From: an uncultured Gemmatimonadales bacterium
GTDB taxonomy: Bacteria > Gemmatimonadota > Gemmatimonadetes > Longimicrobiales > Gaopeijiaceae
Direction: 5' to 3'
Assembly: GCA_937982605.1 (NCBI GenBank)
Contig: CALJLC010000478.1
Span: forward strand, 1-7,111
Length of the DNA: 7,111 nt
Shown piece after piece: positions 1 to 5,820 of this stretch. Position 1 is the stretch's first letter; the number at the start of each line of letters is the position of its first letter. A program made the position numbers and the translations under genes. The notes beneath the pieces are model-generated. The model ran no database searches. It was not told the DNA's origin and saw only the letters and a program-made list of their open reading frames with translations.

Positions 1-133
1 GCGCGCGCATCCCGTAGTACGAGAAGCGCTCCCACATCTCCGTGAAGAAGAGCGTCGCCAGACCGCGCGGATGCCCGAAGAAGGTCTTGCCGCCCGGAAT
101 CGGGCCGCCCGGTGCCGTCGTCTGAGTCGTCAC
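1..133 (-). CDS. POT/PTR2-family peptide MFS transporter, N-terminal fragment (runs off left edge)
   Basis: Only the first 44 codons are present; the rest lies beyond base 1. The translation begins (V/M)TTQTTAPGGPIPGGKTFF and continues with GHPRGLATLFF and then TEMWERFSYYGMRA. This is the hallmark first helix of proton-coupled oligopeptide transporters (POT/PTR2), inner-membrane MFS proteins that import di- and tripeptides with protons. The ExxERFxYYG motif is intact (E32, E35, R36, F37, Y39, Y40, G41); in this family it takes part in proton coupling and peptide binding. The start is GTG at 133-131: an in-frame TAG lies seven codons upstream and there is no other start codon between. A GGAG at 150-147 is a possible but rather distant ribosome binding site (13 nt). 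The gene diverges from the padR-like gene. Family assignment is firm despite truncation; substrate is inferred from the family. Confidence 0.88.
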   Translation of the reverse strand, partial: MTTQTTAPGGPIPGGKTFFGHPRGLATLFFTEMWERFSYYGMRA

Positions 134-161
134 GGTCGTGTCGTCGCTCCGCTACGGGGGT

Positions 162-188
162 GCGAACGCGGCGGGAATGGGCGTTCGC
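162..188. promoter_or_regulatory. Perfect 8-bp inverted repeat in divergent intergenic region
   Basis: GCGAACGC (162-169) and GCGTTCGC (181-188) are perfect inverted copies separated by 11 bp. The element lies 28 bp upstream of the GTG start of the peptide transporter and 143 bp upstream of the PadR-like gene. There is no T-tract on either strand, so an intrinsic terminator is unlikely. A dimeric-regulator operator for the transporter, or a hairpin in its 5' leader, are both possible. The repeat is seen directly; the role is inference. No convincing -35/-10 pair for the transporter was found nearby. Confidence 0.4.
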
Positions 189-262
189 GACGCACTGGTA
201 ATCGGCGCTGGCCGGGACGGACGCAAGTCCGATCGAGCGCCCGTGAGGGGGTCGGCGCGCCG

Positions 263-287
263 CTCCTCTTGATTACCGAGAGGAGAT
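263..287 (+). repeat. Direct repeat copy 1 upstream of padR-like gene
   Basis: This 25-bp copy matches 306-330 at 22 of 25 positions, including a shared 15-bp core TGATTACCGAGAGGA (270-284). The offset between copies is 43 bp, close to four helical turns. Within this copy TCCTCT (265-270) and AGAGGA (279-284) are perfect inverted arms around 8 bp, so it has both direct and dyad symmetry, as an operator would. It overlaps the candidate -35 box of the regulator gene. Confidence 0.6.
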
Positions 288-298
288 CGCGCTACCTT
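269..298 (+). promoter_or_regulatory. Candidate promoter of the padR-like/permease operon
   Basis: TTGATT at 269-274 resembles a -35 box and TACCTT at 293-298 resembles a weak -10 box, with an 18-bp spacer. Transcription would begin near 305, giving a leader of about 25 nt before the ATG at 331. The -35 lies inside direct repeat copy 1, which would suit repression by a protein bound there. The match to sigma-70 consensus is modest and promoter rules for this phylum are not certain, so this is a tentative call. Confidence 0.3.
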
Positions 299-305
299 GT
301 GGGAC

Positions 306-330
306 CTTCTCCTGATTACCGAGAGGAACG
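306..330 (+). repeat. Direct repeat copy 2, containing the padR-like Shine-Dalgarno
   Basis: Second copy of the 25-bp repeat, ending at the base before the ATG at 331. It includes GAGAGGA (321-327), the best ribosome binding site for the downstream gene, and an in-frame TGA at 313-315 that fixes the start at 331. The arms are less symmetrical than in copy 1 (CTTCTCC against AGAGGAA). A protein bound here would sit across the start of the transcript and the ribosome site. Repeat identity is seen directly; an operator role is inferred. Confidence 0.6.
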
Positions 331-666
331 ATGGGACGGACCCGCTCGGACATGATCCGCGGCACGCTCGACATGCTGATTCTCAAGGTGCTCTCCGTGG
401 AGGCGATGCACGGTTGGGGGATCTCCGAGCGCATTCAGCAGATCTCGGAGGAGGCGCTCCAGGTCAACCAGGGGTCGCTGTACGCGGCGCTGAACCGGTT
501 GACCCGACGGGGATGGATCCGTTCGGAATGGCGCACGACGGAGCACAACCGACGGGCGCGCTACTACCAGCTCACCCGGGCCGGGGAGAAGCATCTCGGC
601 ATCGAGCACGAGCAGTGGATCCGCCTTTCGGGTGCGGTGGACCGGATCATGGGGCTTTCGAGCTGA
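331..666 (+). CDS. PadR-family winged-helix transcriptional regulator
   Basis: This 111-aa cytoplasmic DNA-binding protein has the compact PadR layout. GTLDMLILKVLS (11-22) and MHGWGISERI (26-35) form the first helices. QVNQGSLYAALNRLTRRGWI (44-63) is the recognition helix leading into the wing, and RRARYYQLTRAGEKHL (74-89) is the wing strand and following helix. It lacks a long C-terminal dimerisation domain, as is typical of short PadR proteins linked to ADOP permeases in Acidobacteriota and Gemmatimonadota. The start is the ATG at 331, with GAGAGGA just upstream and an in-frame TGA at 313-315 excluding longer forms. The permease gene begins 43 bp after its stop, so the two are probably co-transcribed and the protein likely controls its own operon through the upstream repeats. 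The effector is unknown. Confidence 0.93.
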   Translation: MGRTRSDMIRGTLDMLILKVLSVEAMHGWGISERIQQISEEALQVNQGSLYAALNRLTRRGWIRSEWRTTEHNRRARYYQLTRAGEKHLGIEHEQWIRLSGAVDRIMGLSS

Positions 667-709
667 CGACGACGGGCCGAGCCGCACGGACGGCCAGGGA
701 GGAAGGGCG

Positions 710-3331
710 ATGAGGTGGTGGTCCGAGATTCGATACCGGCTGCGGGCGATCTTCTCCCGCACCGACGCCGAAACGGAGCTGCGGGACGAGCTGGCCTTCC
801 ATCTCGAGATGGAGGCCCGCAAGCTCGAGTCCGAAGGGTACGAACCGGAGGAGGCGCGCCGGCTGGCGCGGGTGCGCTTCGGGGGCGAGGAGCGCTTCCG
901 TGAGCAGGCCCGCGACGCGTGGGGCGTCTCGCCGCTCCTCGACCTGGGCAGCGACCTCCGCTTCGCCGCCCGACAGCTCCGTCGGCGGCCCGCGTTCACC
1001 GCGCTGGCCGCGCTGACGCTCGCGCTCGGCATCGGCGGCACGGTCGCGCTCGCCTCGGTGGTCGAGGGGCTGCTGCTCCGCCCGCTCCCGGTCGAGGACG
1101 AGGCGCGACTCGTCACCTTCTGGAGCCCGTACGACTGGCGCGGCTCCGAGTACGACTTCGTGCGGGAGCGCCTGCGGGCCTTCGAGGACGTGGCCGCCTA
1201 CTCGGACGACGCGGCGACCTTCCAGGCCGAGGCCGGCGCCCGGCTCCTCCTCTACTCGGTCGGCTCGGCGAACTTCTTCGACGTGCTCGGTTCGGAGCCC
1301 CTCCTCGGGCGGACCTTCCGGGAGGGTGAGGACCGGCCCGGGGCCGAGCCGGTCATCGTGCTGAGCCATGGGCTGTGGGAGCGCGAGTTCGGGGGTGACC
1401 GGGAGGTGCTCGGTCGTCGGGTCGACCTGGGCGGTGTCACGCGCACGGTCGTCGGCGTCATGCCGCCCCGGTTCTTCTTCCCGTCGCCCGAGAGCGAGGC
1501 GTGGATCCCGCTCGACCTCGATCCGGCCTCGCGCGACTACGGCGGCAACGGTTGGCTCGTGCTGCTCGGCCGCGTCGCCGACGGGGTGACGCCCGAGGGC
1601 GTGGAGGAGGAAGTGCAGCGGATCGCGGCGGCGCTCGGCGAGCGCTTCACCTACAGCGCCCAGTGGGACAAGTCGCGCAACGCCTTCGCGACGCCCACCC
1701 GCGAGGCCCTGATGGGGGACGTGCGCGCCCCCGTGATGCTCCTGCTCGGCGCCGTGGCGCTCGTGCTGCTCACCGCGTGCGCGAACGTGGCGGCGTTGCT
1801 CGTCACCCGAACCAGCGACCGGACCGGCGAGATGTCCGTCCGCACCGCGCTCGGCGCCGGACGCGGTCGACTGGCCCGACAGGTTCTCGCCGAGTCGACG
1901 CTGCTGGGCGCGATCGCGGGCGCGGCCGGCGTGGTGCTGGCCGCGGCGGCCTTCGACGTCCTGGTCGCCAGCCTGCCCCTGCCGCGCGAGCTCGGCCGGA
2001 CGCTGCACCTCGACTGGACGACGCTGGCGGCGGGGGTCGCGCTGGCCATGGGCGTCGGGGCGTTGATCTCGCTGGCCCCGATGCACGGGCTCCTCCGGGG
2101 CGATCTCACGCGCGCCGGATTCGGCCTTCGAACGGCGGGCGGCGGCACCCGGGGCAGCGGACGCCTCCAGCAGGCGCTCGTCGTGGCGGAGGTACTCACG
2201 GCGGTGGTTCTCGTGACCGGAACGGCGCTGCTCATGCGCACGGTGGGGCAGCTCCGTTCGATCGACGGAGGCTTCGAGCCCGAGGGCGTCATGACCGTCG
2301 AGGTCATCCTCCCCGAAGGCGAGGGGGCGGACGGCGGGCCTGCCTTCTTCACGACGCTGCTGGAGCGGGTGCGGGCGCTCCCGGGCGTCACGTCGGCCGG
2401 GCTGACCAACCGAGTGCCGGTCCGCGACGGCGGGTGGCAGGGAAGCCTGGCGCTCGCGGACCGCCCCGAGCTGGAAGGCGACCGCCGTCCGAGCGCGTTC
2501 TACCGCCCGTCCTCGCCCGGGGCCTTCGAGGCCCTCGGCCTGGAGCTGGCCGCGGGCCGCACCTTCACCGAGCTCGACGGGCCCGACCAGCCTCTCGTGG
2601 CCATCGTGAACGAGACGCTCGCGCGAACGCTCCTGCCGGGGCAGTCCGCCGTGGGGCGGATCATCGACCGGCACATGTTCCACGAAGGACCGATCGAGAT
2701 CGTCGGCGTGGTTCGCAACGTCGCGGTCGACGATCTCATCGGAGAAGCGCCGATGGCGATCTACTACCCGTGGGACCAGACGCCGAGTGGCGCCGCGTAC
2801 GGGATCGTGGTCATCAAGTCGGAGCTCGCGCCCGAGGGCTTCGTGGAGCCCGTGCGGCGGATCGTGGCGGAGCTCGCACCCCGTGCGGCGCTCGGCCGGG
2901 CTCAGAGCATGGACGACGTGCTCGACGACGCGATGGCCGAGCCTCTACGCCTGCGCTTCTTCCTGGGCCTCTTCAGCCTGCTCGGCGTCGTGCTCGGCAC
3001 GGTCGGCGTCTACGGGATCGTGTCGTACTCGGTGCAGCGCCGAAGAGCGGAGTACGGGGTGAGGATGGCGCTCGGCGCCCGTCCGTCGGATCTGGTCCAC
3101 GACGTGGTGCGCTCGGGAATCGCGCCCGTCGTGCTCGGCATCCTCGCGGGCGCTCTGGTGGCGTGGTTCGCGTCGAGCGTGCTCGCGGGCTTCCTCTTCG
3201 GCGTCGAGCCGACCGATCCGGCGAGCCTGACCGCGGCGGGGCTGGTGCTCCTCGTGGCCGGCGTGGTCGCCGCGCTGGTGCCGGCGATGCGCGCGGCCGC
3301 TACCGACCCGTCGATCGCCCTCCGGGACTGA
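710..3331 (+). CDS. ADOP-type ABC transporter permease (FtsX/MacB-like, duplicated)
   Basis: The product is an 873-aa inner-membrane protein of the 'acidobacterial duplicated orphan permease' type. Residues 1-90 are a charged cytoplasmic prefix (AETELRDELAFHLEME, 20-35; EEARRLARVRFGGEE, 47-61). Two MacB/FtsX modules follow. The first has membrane segments near 96-117, 341-366, 396-421 and 436-457, with an extracytoplasmic domain at about 118-340. The second has segments near 486-508, 748-773, 803-828 and 838-860, with an extracytoplasmic domain at about 509-747. FtsX signatures are clear in both halves: RTALGAGRGRLARQVLAES (378-396) and VRMALGARPSDLV (784-796). Such proteins are thought to act as mechanotransmission-type ABC permeases needing an ATPase, but none is encoded here. 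The ATG at 710 has AGGGAGGA six bases upstream; the open frame extends further 5' but lacks such a site. Substrate cannot be told from sequence. Confidence 0.93.
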   Translation: MRWWSEIRYRLRAIFSRTDAETELRDELAFHLEMEARKLESEGYEPEEARRLARVRFGGEERFREQARDAWGVSPLLDLGSDLRFAARQLRRRPAFTALAALTLALGIGGTVALASVVEGLLLRPLPVEDEARLVTFWSPYDWRGSEYDFVRERLRAFEDVAAYSDDAATFQAEAGARLLLYSVGSANFFDVLGSEPLLGRTFREGEDRPGAEPVIVLSHGLWEREFGGDREVLGRRVDLGGVTRTVVGVMPPRFFFPSPESEAWIPLDLDPASRDYGGNGWLVLLGRVADGVTPEGVEEEVQRIAAALGERFTYSAQWDKSRNAFATPTREALMGDVRAPVMLLLGAVALVLLTACANVAALLVTRTSDRTGEMSVRTALGAGRGRLARQVLAESTLLGAIAGAAGVVLAAAAFDVLVASLPLPRELGRTLHLDWTTLAAGVALAMGVGALISLAPMHGLLRGDLTRAGFGLRTAGGGTRGSGRLQQALVVAEVLTAVVLVTGTALLMRTVGQLRSIDGGFEPEGVMTVEVILPEGEGADGGPAFFTTLLERVRALPGVTSAGLTNRVPVRDGGWQGSLALADRPELEGDRRPSAFYRPSSPGAFEALGLELAAGRTFTELDGPDQPLVAIVNETLARTLLPGQSAVGRIIDRHMFHEGPIEIVGVVRNVAVDDLIGEAPMAIYYPWDQTPSGAAYGIVVIKSELAPEGFVEPVRRIVAELAPRAALGRAQSMDDVLDDAMAEPLRLRFFLGLFSLLGVVLGTVGVYGIVSYSVQRRRAEYGVRMALGARPSDLVHDVVRSGIAPVVLGILAGALVAWFASSVLAGFLFGVEPTDPASLTAAGLVLLVAGVVAALVPAMRAAATDPSIALRD

Positions 3332-4585
3332 CTAGGCGTTCCGCAGGAGCGGGAGCGACTCCGGACGCCGGAACTCGTAGCCGCGCATGGGAGGGAGGCC
3401 CGGCCCCGCGACCGACAGGGACGGCATCGCCTCCCGGAGCGCCTCGAGAACCGCCGCGATCTCGAGGCGCGCCAGGTGCGCCCCGAGGCACAGGTGGCGA
3501 CCGGTGCCGAGAGAGAGGTGGTCCGAGGCGTTCTTCCGGTCCGGGTCGAAGCGATCCGGCTCCTCGAAGCGGGCGGGATCCCGGTTGGCCGCGCCGATCA
3601 TCGACTGCACCACCGAGCCGGCCGGGATCGCGACCCCGAGGATCGTGACGTCCCCGGTCGTGTGCCGGGTGATCGACTGCACCGCCGGCTGCCAGCGCAT
3701 CGACTCCTCGAGGACCGCGGCGGTCGTCCACCGCCCGTCGACGAAGTCGTCCCAGCTCCGCGTGGCCAGGAGGCTCCAGACGGTGCTCCCGATCATCGAG
3801 GCGGTCGTCTCGATGCCGCCGAAGAGGATGATGAGCGCGTTGGCGATGATCTCCTCGTCGTGGAGTCGCTCCGCACCGGCCGCGGTGGCCAGATGCGCCA
3901 GGAGGCCCGGATCGTCGGCCGAAGCTTGTTCGAGGAGCGGACCGACGGCTTCGCCGAACGCGGCGGCCGCCGCCCTGCCCCGACTCCGCACATCGGGATC
4001 TCCACGGAAGTTGGCGAGCGCGGCCGCGAAGTCGTCGTACCAGCCGGTGATCGCGTCGGTCAGCCCCTCCGGAAGGCCGAGAACGCGCAGCGCGGACGCC
4101 ACGGCGAGCGGCGTCGCCACGTCGACCATGAGCTCGAGGTCGTCCCGGTCTCTCGCGGCACCTCCCCCGCGGCTCCCGCCGACCTCGCGCGCTCCCACGA
4201 GCGATCGGGCGCGCTCCTCGACCCACGGCGCCATCTCCCGCGCGAGCACGTCGGCCCGGAACGCGTGCAGGCACGCACGCTTGTACCTGAGCGCCACCTC
4301 GCCGTCCGTCGTCATCATGTGGCGGCCGAAGATGTCGCGAATCGTGGACCGCTCCGCGTCCGTGGTGAAGCGGGTCGCATCGCGGAGAATCGACACGATC
4401 TCGGCCCGGCGGGTGACGAACCACATGCCCGTCTCGGGGACCCACGTCACCGGCTCGTGCTCGCGCAGCCGGGCCAGGATCGGGTAGGGATCGACGTCCA
4501 GATCGGCGAGCCGCACGGCGGCGCCCAGCGGAAAGCGATCGGGCCGAGCGCCATGGGAGTCCGGAACCGTTTGCATGGGCGCCAT
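3332..4585 (-). CDS. Cytochrome P450 monooxygenase (atypical heme and C-helix residues)
   Basis: This soluble bacterial P450 has 417 residues, close to the usual 400. The I-helix carries FGGIETTAS (255-263), matching the (A/G)GxxT oxygen-activation motif. The K-helix ExxR is E294-S-M-R297. NRDPARF and DRFDPDR (334-350) are the usual pre-loop segment, and the heme loop is LGTGRHLCLG (359-368) with C366 as the axial thiolate. Two departures stand out. The loop's leading Phe is Leu359. Also, where bacterial P450s normally read H-T-R-L-R in the C-helix, the aligned residues here are A98-L-R-Y-K102. A Gly/Arg-rich stretch (133-148) interrupts the D-helix region. The ATG at 4585 is the first possible ATG after an in-frame TGA; Met4 is an alternative, and neither has a clear Shine-Dalgarno. 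No ferredoxin or reductase gene is nearby, so partners must be elsewhere. Substrate unknown. Confidence 0.95.
   Translation of the reverse strand: MAPMQTVPDSHGARPDRFPLGAAVRLADLDVDPYPILARLREHEPVTWVPETGMWFVTRRAEIVSILRDATRFTTDAERSTIRDIFGRHMMTTDGEVALRYKRACLHAFRADVLAREMAPWVEERARSLVGAREVGGSRGGGAARDRDDLELMVDVATPLAVASALRVLGLPEGLTDAITGWYDDFAAALANFRGDPDVRSRGRAAAAAFGEAVGPLLEQASADDPGLLAHLATAAGAERLHDEEIIANALIILFGGIETTASMIGSTVWSLLATRSWDDFVDGRWTTAAVLEESMRWQPAVQSITRHTTGDVTILGVAIPAGSVVQSMIGAANRDPARFEEPDRFDPDRKNASDHLSLGTGRHLCLGAHLARLEIAAVLEALREAMPSLSVAGPGLPPMRGYEFRRPESLPLLRNA
3337..3357 (+). terminator. Weak hairpin just after the permease stop, inside the P450 tail
   Basis: TTCCGC (3339-3344) pairs with GCGGGA (3349-3354) around an AGGA loop with one G-T wobble. 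The stem can extend by CG/CG (3337-3338 with 3356-3357) past one bulged G. It begins five bases after the permease TGA and lies within the last codons of the convergent P450 gene. No T-tract follows, so this is only a possible transcription barrier or 3' stabilising hairpin. It may be chance in GC-rich DNA. Confidence 0.2.
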
Positions 4586-4612
4586 CGTAGTCAGGGGGAG
4601 ACGCGGTGGACA

Positions 4613-4626
4613 CCGGCCCCGGCCGG
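4613..4626. promoter_or_regulatory. GC palindrome in P450/small-protein divergent spacer
   Basis: CCGGCC (4613-4618) and GGCCGG (4621-4626) are perfect inverted 6-bp arms around CC. They lie in the 103-bp spacer (4586-4688) that must hold the promoters of both the P450 and the small membrane protein gene. It could be a shared operator, but palindromes of only C and G are common in DNA of this composition. No convincing -35/-10 pair was seen in the spacer on either strand. Confidence 0.2.
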
Positions 4627-4688
4627 CACTTCATTCACCTGCCGCCCCGGCCGCGCCGCGGCACGTACCGGACACCCAGGGAGGACCG

Positions 4689-4877
4689 ATGGAAGAGGAA
4701 TTCGCGAACGTCGTGGAGTACCTGCTCGCTCGCCCGCTCTTCCTGGGCCCGATCCTGCTGCTCGCCGCCATCATGGTCTGGGCCGTCCTGAAGAAGCTGC
4801 TCAAGATGGCCGTCATCATCGCGATCGCGGCGGGCCTCTACATGGCCCTCGTCCAGTACATGGGGCCGGGCTTCTGA
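4689..4877 (+). CDS. Small two-helix membrane protein of unknown function (62 aa)
   Basis: The product is not recognised. It begins MEEEFANVVEYLLARP, a short acidic N-terminus. A hydrophobic segment follows at about 17-35 (LFLGPILLLAAIMVWAVL), then a basic turn KKLLK (35-39). A second hydrophobic segment spans about 40-58 (MAVIIAIAAGLYMALVQYM), and the protein ends MGPGF. By the positive-inside rule the KKLLK turn would face the cytoplasm, with both ends outside. The ATG at 4689 was chosen because AGGGAGGA (4678-4685) lies three bases before it; the same Shine-Dalgarno octamer precedes the permease gene. The open frame extends upstream to 4575, but those residues are Arg/Pro/Ala-rich and run over the P450 start. 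It is transcribed away from the P450 gene and stands alone on its strand. Translation looks likely; function is unknown. Confidence 0.75.
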   Translation: MEEEFANVVEYLLARPLFLGPILLLAAIMVWAVLKKLLKMAVIIAIAAGLYMALVQYMGPGF

Positions 4878-4892
4878 CGAGCCGACGCCGCC

Positions 4893-4917
4893 CCGCTCCG
4901 CCCGCGGCTCCGGACGG
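4893..4917. terminator. GC-rich imperfect hairpin between convergent genes
   Basis: In the 45-bp gap between the small-protein stop and the DUF5777-like stop, TCCG (4897-4900) pairs with CGGA (4911-4914). CCG (4893-4895) pairs with CGG (4915-4917) past one bulged C. Alternative pairings exist, such as GAGCCG (4879-4884) with CGGCTC (4905-4910). Position between two convergent gene ends suits a bidirectional terminator, but no T-tract is present on either side. Tentative. Confidence 0.25.
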
Positions 4918-4922
4918 AGGGG

Positions 4923-5744
4923 TCAGAAGGGCAGCAGCCGCGTGATGTTGAAGCCGAAGCGGAGCTGATCGAAGGCGAAGGCGTTCGGCCCGCCGGCGAG
5001 GAGCTGCGTCGCGCCGAGCGCGGGCTGGTTGGTGGCCACCAGCTTGAAGTGGTGCCCCCTCGTCCGGATCTCGAGGCCGAAGGTGCCGGTGTCGTGCTCG
5101 AGGCCCGGGAGCTCCTCGGAGAAGATCCACTCGCCGAGCAGGCTCAGGGCGCCGTCGAAGTACCACTGGCCGTAGACTCCCACCGCCGCCGTGGTCTCCG
5201 TGTCCGCGTCGTGGATGCGCGGGTTCTGCACGAGCGTCGGCGAGAGTCCGAGCGCGAGCCGGTCCGCCACGACGGTGTTGACCACGAGCTGGGCGAACGC
5301 CTGGAACTCGTTGTCCTCCGCGCCGAAGGGGAGCGGGTCGGTGTTCCAGGCGCCTCCGCCCGCCACCGCCACGTGGACCGGCGCGCCGCCGGCGTCGAGC
5401 TCCAGGAAACGCCACCGCGCGTTGAGCTCGAGGTTGTCCTCGTTGTTGGTGCGGACCACCCCCACGAGGACCCCGTTCGTCGGAGCCCACGACAGACCCA
5501 GCCGGATCCACGCCGGGCCGTCCACGCCCCAGAGCTCCCGGGAACCGGCCTCGATCGGCGTCTGGAAGCGGTGCGAGATCTCGAAGAGCCAGTTGCCGCC
5601 ACGCAGCGTCTCCGTCGTGGCGAGGTTGGCGGACTGGTGCGACCGGAAGACCGAGTACTGCGCGGCCCCGGGCGCGGGGACGCCGAGAAGCGCGAGAAGG
5701 GACGCCGCGGCGGCCGTCCGGAGGGCGGACGAGGAACGGGTCAT
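4923..5744 (-). CDS. DUF5777-like outer-membrane beta-barrel protein
   Basis: The product is a 273-aa exported protein. Residues 1-28 are a Sec signal peptide: Arg at 3 and 9, hydrophobic core AAAASLLALLGV, and a likely cut after PGAA before Q29. The mature part consists of alternating beta strands with Gly-rich turns and ends in Phe273 (FGFNITRLLPF), the terminal aromatic that barrel proteins show to the BAM machinery. The order of motifs fits DUF5777 as I recall that family: LFEISHRFQTP (53-63), LWGVDGPAWIRLGLSWAPTN (70-89), a central GQWYFDG strand, then GHHFKLVATNQPALGATQLL near the end. In other genomes these proteins often sit by cytochrome c or YceI genes; neither occurs here. ATG 5744 has GGAG five bases upstream. 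It starts 76 bp after the peptidase stop on the same strand, so co-transcription is possible. The cargo, if any, is unknown. Confidence 0.78.
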   Translation of the reverse strand: MTRSSSALRTAAAASLLALLGVPAPGAAQYSVFRSHQSANLATTETLRGGNWLFEISHRFQTPIEAGSRELWGVDGPAWIRLGLSWAPTNGVLVGVVRTNNEDNLELNARWRFLELDAGGAPVHVAVAGGGAWNTDPLPFGAEDNEFQAFAQLVVNTVVADRLALGLSPTLVQNPRIHDADTETTAAVGVYGQWYFDGALSLLGEWIFSEELPGLEHDTGTFGLEIRTRGHHFKLVATNQPALGATQLLAGGPNAFAFDQLRFGFNITRLLPF

Positions 5745-5820
5745 GCGGGCTCCGGGCTCGGGAATACTCGCCGACTCTTACGCTTCGTCCCCCGCGCGAT
5801 GACGGGCCACTGCGCCGCCG

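Noticed and set aside
198..226. Possible minus-strand promoter for the peptide transporter (TTGCGT, 17 bp, GATTAC)
   Set aside because: Only about half the consensus positions match in each box, which is no better than expected by chance in this spacer.
71..355. 94-codon plus-strand frame in the left intergenic region
   Set aside because: It overlaps the transporter start and padR-like start out of frame, is Arg-rich, and has no clear ribosome site.
647..2683. 678-codon open frame on the minus strand opposite the permease gene
   Set aside because: Composition is dominated by Arg, Gly, Glu and His with no recognisable domain. It mirrors the real permease gene, whose GC-rich third positions suppress stops on the other strand.
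1501..3648. 715-codon plus-strand open frame overlapping the permease and P450 genes
   Set aside because: It is out of frame with the permease, extremely Arg/Gly/Pro-rich, and crosses into the convergent P450 gene. It has no motif or ribosome site supporting it.
3300..4634. 444-codon minus-strand frame overlapping the P450
   Set aside because: It is Arg/Gly-rich with no P450 motif. The other frame carries the ExxR and Cys-loop motifs, so this is a frame shadow.
3476..4945. 489-codon plus-strand open frame through the P450 and small-protein region
   Set aside because: It is antisense to a P450 with all key motifs and in a different frame from the small membrane protein. The translation is low complexity.
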